Counted from the stretch's first letter, positions 40,245 to 52,870 are shown. The stretch: DNA of 64,000 nt from Phenylobacterium sp. (GCF_022402485.1 NZ_JAKRSA010000018.1:1-64000), one strand, 5' to 3'. Made by a program: numbers and translations. Notes: generated by a model from the sequence alone, not told the origin.

Positions 40245-43058
40245 TCAGTACTCGAAGCGCACGCCCACCCGGAACACGCGGCCAAGGATGTCGAAGACCC
40301 CCTGGGCAGTGGACGGGTTGCCATAGGCGGTGCCGGCCGGCCCGTAGGCCACGATCTCGGGATCGCGGTTGAACAGGTTGGTGACGTTGACGAAGGCCTC
40401 GGTCTTCTGAAGCAGCTTCAGGTCATAGGTCATGGCCAGGTCGACATAGAAGGCACCGTCGATCTTGTTGTTGTTGATCGTCCGGTTGGCGATGGTCGAG
40501 GCGGGGCAAGCGGTGGTGCACTCGACAAAGGCATTGTCATAGGTGCTTTCGCTGACGCCGCGGCCGGTGACCTGGATGGTCCAGGGATCGGCCGTGTAGG
40601 TTGCCGACGCCCGATAGATAAACTCCGGCAGGGCGATCGAGCCGGCATTATCGGTGGGCACGTCGATGCCGTTGTCCTCGAAGTTCTCCAGGTAGTAGGT
40701 ACCCACCGCCCGCAAAGCCATGGCACCGGGGCCGAGGTCGAAGCGGTAGGTCGCTTCCAGATCCACCCCACGAGACTTCTGGACCGCGAAGTTGAAGGGG
40801 CTGACTGACACTCGGCTGATCTGATTGCCGGACCGCGTAATGGCTGCGCAGAACGCCTGATTGCCTTGGAAGCAGCGGTCGACGATGGTGCTGGCGGTCA
40901 CGGAGCCAATGGAACTGTCAATCTCGATCTGGAAGTAATCGATAGCGGCGGCGAAGCCAGGCAGGAAGCTGGGCTGCACCACCACGCCCAGACCCCAGGT
41001 GTCGGCGAGTTCAGGCGTGAGCGCCAGGTTGCCGGTGGTCACCTCCAGGAACTGAGTGGCCTGATTGTTGTTGAACGGATCCAGCAGGGTGTTGGTGCGG
41101 CTGGTGCCGGCGGCAAACAATTCATTCAGGTTCGGTGCCCGGATGTCCCGCGAGCGGGTGACCCGGAAGCGCAGGTCAGGGATGGGCGAATAGACGGCAC
41201 CCACCTTCCAGGTCGTGACATAGCCCGAGGTGCTGTAGTCCGTGCCACGCACCGCAGCATTCAGGTCCAAGCCCTCGGCCAGGGGAACGACCGCTTCCAC
41301 ATAGGCTTCAGTCACCGTGTATGAGCCGAAGGTCGGCCGGTAGTTGCCCACAAACCAGCCTGACTGGAACTCCGTCGGTACGAAGCCGGAGACCTCTTCC
41401 TTGCGGTGCTCGATGCCGGCGGCCATGGAGACCGGGCCGGCCCAGGTGGAGAAGGGGTCGCCGGAAATGTTGGCGGCCGCCACCTGCTGGGTGAAGAACT
41501 GCTCGCGTTGGGGATTGCCCAGGATGTAGTCGAGGGCCGCCTGAGAGTTGACGCCGATACCCATCCGATTGAACGGAATGCAGCCATTGGTGGGGTTGGT
41601 CAGTGTGGAGCGACAGACGATTTGGCCATTGGGGGCGAACACGGCATCTTGGGCCAGGGCCAGACGGGCATTGTTGGTGATGTCTCGGGCAATCTCGAGG
41701 GTCTCGGTCTCGCCGCGCTGATAATAGGCATCCCAACGCCATTCGCGGTCAAAAGCGGTGAAGTCGCCCTCGGCGCCGACCACGTATCGGGTGACGCTGC
41801 GCTCATTGTCGGTTTTGCGGATCGGCAGGCCGAGATTAGAGGTTCCGAACCGGAAGCTGGGGATATTCAGAGCGGCCAGTTGCTGTCGGATGCTGGCAGG
41901 CAGGAAGGCGTTGTCCGAGCGGATCGTGACATTGCCCTGGTTGAACTGGACGCCGGTCCAGCCGAGGGAGGCATGGGTGTTGTAGGACACCTGACCAAAG
42001 ACCTCGACATTGTCGGTCAGATCGTAGCTGACCCGGCCGAAGAAGCCTTTGCGGCGGTCGTCAGCATTGAGGGACTGCAGGTTGTTGACCTGCACTGAGC
42101 GCCAGTCGCCACCGATCATCCACGGGTCACGGGTCACCCCGAAGGCCAGTTGGCCGACGGTGCCACCAACCCCAAAGGTGGTTCCGCGCAACGGCGTGTC
42201 GACGATGATGCCGCCAGGGCTCGCATTGGACAGGCCCACGCTGCTGGCCACCAGGCGCTCAGGCTGACCATTGCCGGGGACATAGGCCGGGTTGGTGATG
42301 ATGTACCAGCCGTCGTTGTTCCAATCGCGCGGCACGCCATAGATGCCCTCGCGGTCGGCGACCTCGGCGTTCAGAAGCAGATGACCGCGTCCCCCGGCGA
42401 ATTCCGTGCCAAAGGTCAGGTTGATACGGTACTCATCGTCGTCGCCATAGGTGGTCTGACCCGCCTCGATGGAGCCCTTGAAGCCTTGGTAGTCGGTGTT
42501 GAGGATGAAGTTCACCACGCCGCTGACGGCGTCAGAGCCATAGGCCGCTGAGGCACCGCCAGTGACGATCTGCACGCCGCTGATCAGGCCCTGGGGGAAG
42601 GTGTTGACGTCCACCGCTCCAGTGATGGTCGAGCCCACTGAACGTTGCCCGTTCAACAGCACCAGGGTGCGCGTGGCACCCAGGCCGCGCAGGTTCAGGG
42701 CGTTGACCCCAGCGGTGCCAGCGCTGATCGAGGCGTTGGAGGTCTGCGGGGTGGCGCTGCCGACGATGGAGGGAATGTCGTTGACGAAGTCGGCGACGTT
42801 TGAGGGGGCCGCGGCGAGAATTTCGGTTTCGCTGATCACGGTGAGGGGGGTCGGGGCCTGGTAGCCGTCACGCACCACCCGGGTGCCGGTGACCACCACC
42901 TCTTCGACGCTCACCTGAGCCGTCTGGGCCTGGGCCTGACCGCCCGTCGCTGCGGCGATAGCCAGGGCGATGACGGACGCCCCACTGGCAAGGCCCAATT
43001 TTTGGGCGTTTTTCCAGCCCGAAGTCTGCGCTGTGCGCATTTGAACATTTCTTGACAT
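40245..43058 (-). CDS. TonB-dependent receptor of the deacylase locus
   Basis: 937 aa. Signal sequence with an extended N-terminus (ALAIAAATGGQAQAQ), TonB-box-like EEVVVTGTRV, plug with NLRGLGATRTLVLLNGQR and GGASAAYGSDAVSGVVNFIL, long barrel ending RVFRVGVRFEY. Closest in form to the N-acetyl-glucosamine/peptide receptor-like group common in Caulobacter. Start at 43058 has GAGGGGG upstream. Uptake of acylated D-amino-acid or peptide material is inferred from the flanking deacylases. Confidence 0.9.
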   Translation of the reverse strand: MSRNVQMRTAQTSGWKNAQKLGLASGASVIALAIAAATGGQAQAQTAQVSVEEVVVTGTRVVRDGYQAPTPLTVISETEILAAAPSNVADFVNDIPSIVGSATPQTSNASISAGTAGVNALNLRGLGATRTLVLLNGQRSVGSTITGAVDVNTFPQGLISGVQIVTGGASAAYGSDAVSGVVNFILNTDYQGFKGSIEAGQTTYGDDDEYRINLTFGTEFAGGRGHLLLNAEVADREGIYGVPRDWNNDGWYIITNPAYVPGNGQPERLVASSVGLSNASPGGIIVDTPLRGTTFGVGGTVGQLAFGVTRDPWMIGGDWRSVQVNNLQSLNADDRRKGFFGRVSYDLTDNVEVFGQVSYNTHASLGWTGVQFNQGNVTIRSDNAFLPASIRQQLAALNIPSFRFGTSNLGLPIRKTDNERSVTRYVVGAEGDFTAFDREWRWDAYYQRGETETLEIARDITNNARLALAQDAVFAPNGQIVCRSTLTNPTNGCIPFNRMGIGVNSQAALDYILGNPQREQFFTQQVAAANISGDPFSTWAGPVSMAAGIEHRKEEVSGFVPTEFQSGWFVGNYRPTFGSYTVTEAYVEAVVPLAEGLDLNAAVRGTDYSTSGYVTTWKVGAVYSPIPDLRFRVTRSRDIRAPNLNELFAAGTSRTNTLLDPFNNNQATQFLEVTTGNLALTPELADTWGLGVVVQPSFLPGFAAAIDYFQIEIDSSIGSVTASTIVDRCFQGNQAFCAAITRSGNQISRVSVSPFNFAVQKSRGVDLEATYRFDLGPGAMALRAVGTYYLENFEDNGIDVPTDNAGSIALPEFIYRASATYTADPWTIQVTGRGVSESTYDNAFVECTTACPASTIANRTINNNKIDGAFYVDLAMTYDLKLLQKTEAFVNVTNLFNRDPEIVAYGPAGTAYGNPSTAQGVFDILGRVFRVGVRFEY

Positions 43059-43181
43059 GACTAGCCCCCTCGGAATTGACGATAAGCAGATTGTTATTTT
43101 CGCAACCCGATTTATTGTGGAGAGCCGGAATAGCGATAATCTGCACTCGTATTCGATATGAGGTTGTCGGCCCCTCGCGCG

Positions 43182-43237
43182 AGTGTCAACGCCGAGGCCC
43201 CTTCGGAATATTGTGGCGCCCATAACCCTCAGTCATG
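43182..43237 (-). promoter_or_regulatory. 56-bp shared element, copy facing the TonB receptor
   Basis: On the minus strand it reads CATG-N20-CAATATTCCGAAGGG-N8-GGTTGACACT-like, ending 124 bp before the receptor start. The right part has TTGACA, a good -35 hexamer, although no clear -10 follows at 17 bp. 39 of 56 positions match the other copy without gaps. Confidence 0.6.
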
Positions 43238-43434
43238 GGTAGGGCGGCGACGGTTTGGGACTGCAGCCCGTCAGGCCTTATCGGGCCTTGGATTGCGGGG
43301 CCTTGATTTTGAACGCAGCGACGGGGCTTCGCGCGTCTCTGGATGCCCAGAGGGGCAAATGATCTTGCCAGATGGAACGGTCAACCCGGGAAAAACGGGG
43401 GCTGCATGCGTTTACCAGGCGCACCGATCGGGCC

Positions 43435-43490
43435 CATGTCTCTGGGCTATTGTTGGCGCAATATTCGGAAGGGCTGGCTTTGTTGACACT
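43435..43490 (+). promoter_or_regulatory. 56-bp shared element, copy facing deacylase B
   Basis: Plus-strand copy: CATG at 43435, CAATATTCGGAAGGG at 43459-43473, GTTGACACT at 43482-43490; ends 152 bp before the deacylase start. Conservation is strongest in the two blocks, which points to a regulator site next to a promoter -35 box. Confidence 0.6.
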
Positions 43491-43641
43491 AGAGTCGACA
43501 GGCTGAAAGGCTGTTAGCCTGACAGGAAAGTCCTCTGCCTGAGTAGGGGAAGGGCGAAAAGATTCGTGCGCGCCTAATGTCAATATAGTGGCCTGCCCCT
43601 TTGCCGGGGGCGAGGCGGCCCTGATCGGACGAGGAACCCAG

Positions 43642-45249
43642 ATGCCGACATCACCCAGAACCTTCCGCCGCCGGTTGCTCGCGGCCGGCCTCGCTTTTGG
43701 GCTGATGTCGGGGGGCTCCGGTCACGCCCTGGCTGCGGACTATGACGTGCTTATCCGTGGCGGATTGGTGTTTGACGGCACGGGTGCGGAGGGTCGTGCG
43801 GCTGACGTGGCGATCCAGGGCGACCGTATCGTCGTGGTCGGCGAGATCCCTGAGAGCGCTACGGCTGCGATGGTGGTCGACGCGGCAGGAAAATATGTCT
43901 CGCCAGGGTTCATCGACACCCATTCCCATGCCGCGCCCGGGATCGAGACGCCGGAGCTGGCACCGGCAATCTCCGTGCTGACGCAGGGGATCACCACGGC
44001 GATGATCAATCCGGACGGCGGGGGGCCTGCCGACCTGCGCCCTCAGGTCGCGGCCATTGAGGCCAACCGTCCTGGCGTCAATGTCATTCCGATGATCGGC
44101 CATAACGGCGTGCGTCAGGCGGTGATGGGCCTGGAGAACCGCAAGCCCACCGCCACCGAACTGGCGGAGATGCAGGGGCTGGTGCGTCAGGCCATGACGT
44201 TTGGTGCCCTGGGGATGTCCAGTGGCCCGTTCTATGTCCCGGGCAAGTATGCCGACACCGCCGAGATCGTCGCCCTGGCGAAGGTGGCTGCGGAGTTTCC
44301 GAACGCCTTCCACACCAGCCACATCCGCGATGAGTCCAGCTATGACATTGGCGTCCTGGCCTCGGTGGCTGAACTGATCGAGGTTTCCCGCCAGACCGGG
44401 ATCACCGGCGTGGTCAGTCATATGAAGATGCTGGGTCCGATGGTCTGGGGGCTTTCGGACGATGCGGTGAAGATGATCGACGCCGCCCGCGCCGAAGGGT
44501 TGTCGATCTGGGCCGACCAGTATCCCTATGCCGCGTCAAGCACAGGCCTGTCGGCAGCCCTGGTGCCGGGCTGGGCGCAGGAGGGCGGCCGCGAGGCCCT
44601 GGCCAAGCGTCTGCAGAACCCCGAACAGCGGGCCTTGATCCGAGAGGGCATGGTGGAGAACCTCGCCCGCCGGGCCGGGGCAAACGCCGTGATGATCTCC
44701 AGCCACAGCGCCGATCCGAGCCTGGAGGGTATGCGTCTGGATGATATCGCGCGGCGCAAGCTGCAGGATCCCCTCGACACCGCCATCGATATCCTGATCC
44801 AGGGCGGGGCAGGGATCGTGTCGTTCAACATGAACGAAAAGGACGTGGAGCTGCTGATGCAGCAGCCCTGGATGATGACGTCATCGGACGGCGCCCTGGT
44901 GACCTTCGGCGAAGGGGCGGAACATCCTCGGGCCTATGGGGCCTATCCCCGCAAGCTGCGGCGCTATGTGATCGAGCGCCAGGTGGTGAGCATGGCCCAG
45001 GCGATCCACTCCTCCAGCGGTCTTCCGGCCCAGGTGTTCGCCATCGCCGATCGCGGCGTGCTCAAGCCCGGTGCCTTTGCCGACGTCCTGGTTTTCAATC
45101 CTGAGACGGTCCGGGACGTGGCCACCTACCCTAAGCCCCATGCCTATTCCGAGGGCATGGACTTCGTGTTCGTGAACGGCAAGGCGGCCATCGTTGACGG
45201 GCAGGTGACCACCGAACGCCACGGCCGGGTGATCCTGCGGGGCAAGTAA
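43642..45249 (+). CDS. Secreted N-acyl-D-amino-acid deacylase (paralogue B)
   Basis: 535 aa, highly similar to paralogue A along its whole length. Signal with FRRRLLAAGLAFGLMS; catalytic parts DTHSHAAP, LGMSSGPFYVPGKY, HTSHIRDE, VSHMKMLG and MTSSDG are intact. Start at 43642 has GAGGAA upstream; an ATG at 43588 is less likely. It is divergent from the receptor and shares its promoter element, so both deacylases and the receptor are probably induced together. The two enzymes may differ in acyl or side-chain preference. Confidence 0.87.
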   Translation: MPTSPRTFRRRLLAAGLAFGLMSGGSGHALAADYDVLIRGGLVFDGTGAEGRAADVAIQGDRIVVVGEIPESATAAMVVDAAGKYVSPGFIDTHSHAAPGIETPELAPAISVLTQGITTAMINPDGGGPADLRPQVAAIEANRPGVNVIPMIGHNGVRQAVMGLENRKPTATELAEMQGLVRQAMTFGALGMSSGPFYVPGKYADTAEIVALAKVAAEFPNAFHTSHIRDESSYDIGVLASVAELIEVSRQTGITGVVSHMKMLGPMVWGLSDDAVKMIDAARAEGLSIWADQYPYAASSTGLSAALVPGWAQEGGREALAKRLQNPEQRALIREGMVENLARRAGANAVMISSHSADPSLEGMRLDDIARRKLQDPLDTAIDILIQGGAGIVSFNMNEKDVELLMQQPWMMTSSDGALVTFGEGAEHPRAYGAYPRKLRRYVIERQVVSMAQAIHSSSGLPAQVFAIADRGVLKPGAFADVLVFNPETVRDVATYPKPHAYSEGMDFVFVNGKAAIVDGQVTTERHGRVILRGK

Positions 45250-45252
45250 GGC

Positions 45253-45474
45253 TCAGGCGGGGGACTTGGCCTGAAAATGGGCCAGGACGGCCAGGCGGCA
45301 GGCTGAGGCCAGGCCCTGGTCGTCCCGGGCCAGGTCAATCTCGGTGACCAGGGCTGCAAGGCTCAGCCCACGATCAGCGGCCACCTGTTCCAGGGCCGTC
45401 CAGAAGGCCGGCTCCAGGGCCACCGAGGTGGCGTGTCCGGCCAGCAGGACCGATCTCTTTTTCAGACGTGCCAT
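45253..45474 (-). CDS. Ribbon-helix-helix domain protein
   Basis: 73 aa. RSVLLAGHATSVALEPAFWTALE gives the DNA-contacting strand and first helix, then the loop VAADRGLSLAALVTEID and a helix LASACRLAVLAHF, as in the small RHH_4 group of alphaproteobacteria. Probably a dimeric DNA-binding protein. Start at 45474 (MARLKKRS); a longer frame to 45522 exists. Its upstream region carries a perfect 14-bp palindrome shared with coq4. Confidence 0.75.
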   Translation of the reverse strand: MARLKKRSVLLAGHATSVALEPAFWTALEQVAADRGLSLAALVTEIDLARDDQGLASACRLAVLAHFQAKSPA

Positions 45475-45532
45475 GGGGGTTCTTTGCGCAGCTGAAACGT
45501 CACGGCAAGGCTTGGGTGGCATTGATCAGAGC

Positions 45533-45546
45533 TGACGCCTGCGTCA
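45533..45546. promoter_or_regulatory. Perfect palindrome TGACGC-CT-GCGTCA between RHH gene and coq4
   Basis: Two 6-bp arms around a 2-bp centre, 29 bp before the coq4 start and 59 bp before the RHH start on the other strand. An RHH dimer or another regulator could bind it; autoregulation by RHH proteins is common. Confidence 0.45.
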
Positions 45547-45574
45547 TCTTTGCGATCCTTGACCGGAGACGACC

Positions 45575-46342
45575 ATGAGCCTGGCCACTGACAGCTACGC
45601 GCCGCCGATGTCCAAGGCGCCTGCGCCGCAACGTTTGCCCAAGCCGCGCCTGCAATGGGGGGCCGCCCTCAAGGCCCTGCGCCGGCTGCTGGCGGACAAG
45701 GAAGACACCTTCCAGGTCTTCGAGATCATGCGCGCCTTGAACGGCAAATCCTCGGCCTGGGGCTATCACCGCCTGCTGGAAACCCCGCAGGGGGGGCGCA
45801 TCGCCTATGAGCGGGTGGAGCTGGAACCCCGGCTGATGGACGACGCCTGGCTCGACAGCTTGCCTTTGGGCTCGGTGGGTCATGCCTATCGGGACTTTAT
45901 CCGCAGTGAACAACTGACGGCGCAGGGTCTGGCGCAGATCAGCCAGGAGGGCGCGAAGGTTGTGACCGTGGCCCACCCCTACGCCTGGTTTGGTCGCCGC
46001 ACCCGCGATGTGCACGACATCTGGCACGTGCTCAGCGGCTATCATCGGGACGGTCTGGGAGAGGCCTGTCTGGTGGCGTTCTCCTATGCCCAGACCCGGG
46101 GTCTCGGCTGGGCTCTGATCGCGGTGGGCGGTGCCCTGCGCGGCCGCAAGGCCCGGCACCCCTACGCCCGAGCCATCTGGCAGGGCTATCAGCGGGGCAA
46201 GGCGGCCGCCTGGCTGCTGGGGGAGGACTATGAGCGGCTACTGGCCGAGCCCCTGGACGCCGCGCGCCGGCGGCTGAACATCACCCCGCCGACGATCTAT
46301 GACAGCATTCCGCTCGAGGCGCGGAACGAGGCCAAGGCCTGA
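45575..46342 (+). CDS. coq4: Coq4-family ubiquinone biosynthesis protein
   Basis: 255 aa. Central HDIWHVLSGYHRDGLGE gives the metal-binding His-Asp-x2-His-x11-Glu motif of Coq4. The residues before it (HPYAWFGRRTRDV) and the C-terminal helices with WLLGEDYERLLAEPL fit the family. Coq4 is required for ubiquinone synthesis in mitochondria and occurs in many alphaproteobacteria; recent work assigns it an oxidative decarboxylation role on the ring carboxyl. Soluble or membrane-associated. Confidence 0.9.
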   Translation: MSLATDSYAPPMSKAPAPQRLPKPRLQWGAALKALRRLLADKEDTFQVFEIMRALNGKSSAWGYHRLLETPQGGRIAYERVELEPRLMDDAWLDSLPLGSVGHAYRDFIRSEQLTAQGLAQISQEGAKVVTVAHPYAWFGRRTRDVHDIWHVLSGYHRDGLGEACLVAFSYAQTRGLGWALIAVGGALRGRKARHPYARAIWQGYQRGKAAAWLLGEDYERLLAEPLDAARRRLNITPPTIYDSIPLEARNEAKA

Positions 46343-46357
46343 GCCGACAGCGGCGGT

Positions 46358-46537
46358 CTAGTCGTCGTCCAGCCGGGCCTGGTCGAGCTTACGACGCTGG
46401 CGTTCGGCCTCCAGCTGTTCGGTCAGGGTCTGGCCCTTTGGGCGACCGTGGCTGACCCGGTTGACCTTGGCCTGGGTGCTGGCGGCGGCCTTGAGCCTCG
46501 CCTTGCGCGCCTTGTTCAGATTGACGATCTCGCCCAT
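46358..46537 (-). CDS. DUF4169 family small protein
   Basis: 59 aa: starts MGEIVNLNKARKARLKAAA and continues as a highly charged helix (TEQLEAERQRRKLDQARLDDD). The MxEIVNLxxARKAK opening is the DUF4169 signature of alphaproteobacteria. Function unknown. It lies between coq4 and the aminotransferase. The ATG at 46537 follows CAGGATTTCCC on its own strand, so the ribosome site is weak. Confidence 0.75.
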   Translation of the reverse strand: MGEIVNLNKARKARLKAAASTQAKVNRVSHGRPKGQTLTEQLEAERQRRKLDQARLDDD

Positions 46538-46568
46538 GGGAAATCCTGCCAGCTGAGGGACCTGCGGC

Positions 46569-48706
<2,138 letters not shown>

Positions 48707-48799
48707 GGCCTGCGCAAGCTTATTGCTTGAAAAGCAGTTTTGCCGAGGGTTTGACGCAATCCTGTTGCGCGGGGACGCCGGACTGGCTAGAAAACACCC

Positions 48800-48871
48800 A
48801 TGACTACGAGAATCCGCAGCCTGCTTCTTGGCCTTCCCCTGGGGCTTAGCCGCCCCTGGGCGCCCCTGTAG
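48800..48871 (+). CDS. leuL: leuA leader peptide (leucine attenuator)
   Basis: 23 codons, MTTRIRSLLLGLPLGLSRPW and then APL, stop TAG at 48869-48871. Seven of 23 residues are leucine (codons CTG, CTT, CTT, CTT, CTG, CTT, CTG), grouped at positions 8-16. It lies 91 bp before leuA and in front of alternative hairpins, as expected for ribosome-mediated attenuation. Its start has no clear Shine-Dalgarno. Too short for usual gene finding. Confidence 0.78.
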   Translation: MTTRIRSLLLGLPLGLSRPWAPL

Positions 48872-48932
48872 GCCTGCGCGAAACTTTGCGGGGCCGGGCG
48901 CTCAGGGGATGACCCCGCCGCCCGACCTTTCT
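48853..48932 (+). promoter_or_regulatory. Leucine attenuator: antiterminator/terminator pair before leuA
   Basis: Terminator: CGGGCG (48895-48900) with CGCCCG (48919-48924) plus inner GGGG/CCCC (48905-48908/48913-48916) and ATGA loop, followed by ACCTTTCT. Antiterminator: CCCCTGGGCGCCC (48853-48865, inside the leader reading frame) pairs with GGGCGCTCAGGGG (48896-48908), 12 of 13, so the two folds exclude each other. A small hairpin GGCC..GGCC with CGC/GCG lies between (48871-48895). A ribosome stalled at the Leu codons leaves 48853-48865 free to form the antiterminator; one reaching the stop codon covers it and lets the terminator form. Confidence 0.75.
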
Positions 48933-48961
48933 AGAATGCGCTCCCGCGAAGAGATCCTGAC

Positions 48962-50536
48962 ATGACTTCCCAAGCTGCCAACACCGCGTCCGACCGTGAC
49001 CGCGTAATCATTTTCGACACCACCATGCGTGACGGGGAGCAGTCTCCCGGCGCCTCCATGTCCCTGGAGGAGAAGCTGGAACTGGCCAAGATCCTCGAGG
49101 AGATGCGGGTCGACGTCATCGAGGCCGGCTTCCCCATCGCCTCCAATGGCGACTTCGAGGCGGTGCGCCAGATTTCCGAGATCGTCACCGAGAGCACGGT
49201 CTGTGGCCTGGCGAGGGCAGCGGCCATCGACATCGAGCGCTGCGCCGAGGCGATCCGGCCAGCCAAGCGCGGCCGCATCCACACCTTCCTGTCCACCAGC
49301 CCTTCGCACCGGGACCACATTCTGAAGATGAGCCAGGAGGATATCCTGGAAGCCATCACCCGGTCGGTGACCCACGCCCGCAACCTGTGCGACGACGTGG
49401 AATGGTCGGCCCAGGACGCCACCCGCACCGAGCAGGACTTCCTGCGCCGCTGCGTGGAGGCGGCCATCAAGGCGGGCGCCAAGACGGTGAATATCCCCGA
49501 CACTGTCGGCTATTCCTATCCGTCAGAATACGAGGCGATCTTCCGCGACCTGGTGGAGAATGTGCCCGGGATCGACACCGTGATCCTGTCCACCCACTGC
49601 CACAACGATCTGGGCCTGGCCGTGGCCAACAGCCTGGCCGGCGTCCAGGGCGGCGCCCGGCAGGTCGAAGTCGCGGTCAACGGCATCGGCGAGCGGGCCG
49701 GCAATGCGGCCCTGGAAGAGGTGGTCATGGCCCTGAAGGTGCGCGGCGACCGGCTGCCCTACTTCACCGGCGCTGAGACCCAGCACATCACCCGGGCCAG
49801 CCGCTATGTGTCGGCCATCACCGGCTTCCCGGTACAGTTCAACAAGGCCATCGTCGGCAAGAACGCCTTTGCCCACGAGAGCGGCATCCACCAGGACGGG
49901 ATGCTGAAGGACCGCGGCACCTACGAGATCATGACGCCGGAAAGCGTCGGGCAGGGCGGCTCCAACCTGGTCATGGGCAAGCATTCGGGCCGCCACGCCT
50001 TCCGCGAGAAGCTGAAGGCCCTGGGCTACGAGCTGGGCCAGAACGCCTTGAACGAGGCGTTCCAGCGGTTCAAGGACCTGGCCGACAAGAAGAAGCACGT
50101 CTTTGACGACGACATCATCGCCCTGGTGGACGACGCCCTGGCCTCGGGTGCCGACCGTATTCAGGTCAAGCACCTGCGGGTGATCGCCGGCACAGAAGGC
50201 CCGCAGGAAGCCCAGTTGACCGTGTCTGTGGAAGGTGCCGAACGCTCGGCGTCGGCCACTGGCGATGGTCCGGTCGACGCGGTGTTCAACGCCATTCACA
50301 AGGTGGTGCCGCACACCGCCATCCTGCGCCTGTTCCAGGTCCATGCGGTGACCGAGGGCACCGATGCCCAGGCCCAGGTCTCGGTCCGTCTGGAGGAGGA
50401 TGGCCGGATCGCCACCGGTCAGGCCGCCGACACCGACACTTTGACGGCCTCGGCCAAGGCCTATGTGAACGCCCTGAACAACCTTTTCGCGCGTAAGGAA
50501 AAGACCGCCCCTGACGCTATCGCCAGCGGGTTCTAG
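48962..50536 (+). CDS. leuA: 2-isopropylmalate synthase
   Basis: 524 aa, normal length. TIM-barrel catalytic domain with [17 protein letters not shown] (Arg and metal Asp near 19-35), [18 protein letters not shown] (metal His pair), and [19 protein letters not shown]; then the LeuA linker ([24 protein letters not shown]) and the C-terminal leucine-sensing domain (about 390-515, DADRIQ-like, [23 protein letters not shown]). It condenses acetyl-CoA with 2-oxoisovalerate, the first step of leucine synthesis, with leucine feedback. Expression is set by the attenuator in front. Confidence 0.95.
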   Translation: MTSQAANTASDRDRVIIFDTTMRDGEQSPGASMSLEEKLELAKILEEMRVDVIEAGFPIASNGDFEAVRQISEIVTESTVCGLARAAAIDIERCAEAIRPAKRGRIHTFLSTSPSHRDHILKMSQEDILEAITRSVTHARNLCDDVEWSAQDATRTEQDFLRRCVEAAIKAGAKTVNIPDTVGYSYPSEYEAIFRDLVENVPGIDTVILSTHCHNDLGLAVANSLAGVQGGARQVEVAVNGIGERAGNAALEEVVMALKVRGDRLPYFTGAETQHITRASRYVSAITGFPVQFNKAIVGKNAFAHESGIHQDGMLKDRGTYEIMTPESVGQGGSNLVMGKHSGRHAFREKLKALGYELGQNALNEAFQRFKDLADKKKHVFDDDIIALVDDALASGADRIQVKHLRVIAGTEGPQEAQLTVSVEGAERSASATGDGPVDAVFNAIHKVVPHTAILRLFQVHAVTEGTDAQAQVSVRLEEDGRIATGQAADTDTLTASAKAYVNALNNLFARKEKTAPDAIASGF

Positions 50537-50573
50537 GGGGCTGGCCGGCTTGGTCCGGCGCCCCTGACGTCCG

Positions 50574-51455
50574 ATGCTCTGGATCGCTCTGACGGTGGCG
50601 GCGGCACCCTTGCAGGTGGCGCGCAACGCTCTGCAGCGGGGCCTGATGGCCGAGGCTGGGCCGTGGGGTGCCACGCTTGTGCGCTTCCTGTTTGGCTTGC
50701 CGTTCGCCCTGGTCATCTTCGCGGTGGTCGCCAGCCTGACCCCGCTGGCTGAGCCCAGCTTCACGCTCCGCTTCTGGATTACTGTCAGCGCCGGTGCCCT
50801 GGGCCAGGTGCTGGCCACGGCGGCGCTCTTGGGGGCCATGCGCCGGTCGGGCTTTGGGGTGGCGACCTTCATGCAGCAGGCCTCCCTGCCGCTGGCGGCG
50901 GTCATGGGGCTTGTGCTGTTTGACGATCGTCTGGGGCTGCAGGCCTGGGCCGGGGTGGCACTGACCACGGCGGGGCTGGCAGCCCTGTCCTGGCCAGGTC
51001 GGGGGGCGAGCGCCGGGGCTTTGACAGGGGCTGTCATGGGCCTGGCCTCAGGGGCGGCCTTCGCTGTCGCCCTCAACGGGTATCGCCAGGCGGGCCTGGC
51101 CCTTAAACCCGACTATCCGATCTATGCGGCCACGGCGGCCCTGTGCGTCGCCCAGACTCTGCAGAGCCTTTGCCTGGTGACGTGGCTCGCCGTGGTCAGA
51201 CCTCAGGCGCTGAGGGCGGTGGCGAAGGCCTGGAAGCCCTCCCTCGGGGCCGGTTTTTTCGGAGCAGCGGCCTCGGCCTGCTGGTTCTCGGCCCTGGCCC
51301 TGGCGCCGGCTGGCATGGTCCGGGCCGTAGGGGTCATCGAGGCCCCCATCGCTGCGGCGGCCGGTCGGCGGCTCTTTCAGGAACAGATGAGCCTGCGCCA
51401 GATCCTGGCCGGCGCCGCCACCGCGGCCGGTGTGGTGATGACCGCCCTGGGCTGA
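50574..51455 (+). CDS. EamA/DMT-family membrane transporter
   Basis: 293 aa with about ten hydrophobic segments in two halves (SAGALGQVLATAALLGAMRRS and FFGAAASACWFSALALAPAGMV mark the repeats), the plan of drug/metabolite exporters. Lies 37 bp behind leuA and may share its transcript; an amino-acid or metabolite export role is possible. Substrate not readable. Confidence 0.82.
   Translation: MLWIALTVAAAPLQVARNALQRGLMAEAGPWGATLVRFLFGLPFALVIFAVVASLTPLAEPSFTLRFWITVSAGALGQVLATAALLGAMRRSGFGVATFMQQASLPLAAVMGLVLFDDRLGLQAWAGVALTTAGLAALSWPGRGASAGALTGAVMGLASGAAFAVALNGYRQAGLALKPDYPIYAATAALCVAQTLQSLCLVTWLAVVRPQALRAVAKAWKPSLGAGFFGAAASACWFSALALAPAGMVRAVGVIEAPIAAAAGRRLFQEQMSLRQILAGAATAAGVVMTALG

Positions 51456-52870
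<1,415 letters not shown>

Larger units (their letters stand above)
43059..43641. promoter_or_regulatory. Divergent control region, TonB receptor / deacylase B
   Basis: 583 bp without a credible gene; two 100-residue frames here only mirror each other because they read the inverted repeat. It holds two inverted copies of a 56-bp element (43182-43237 and 43435-43490) and an AT-rich patch at 43078-43140 next to the receptor. Confidence 0.55.

Noticed and set aside
43482..43520. Standard sigma-70 promoter with TTGACA and a -10 box
   Set aside because: No acceptable -10 hexamer lies 16-18 bp after TTGACA in either copy, so only a -35-like block is claimed.
43158..43583. Two overlapping small genes with similar proteins in the deacylase promoter region
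   Set aside because: The similarity (both contain PSEYC) comes from the inverted DNA repeat of the shared promoter element; neither has a ribosome site or known domain.
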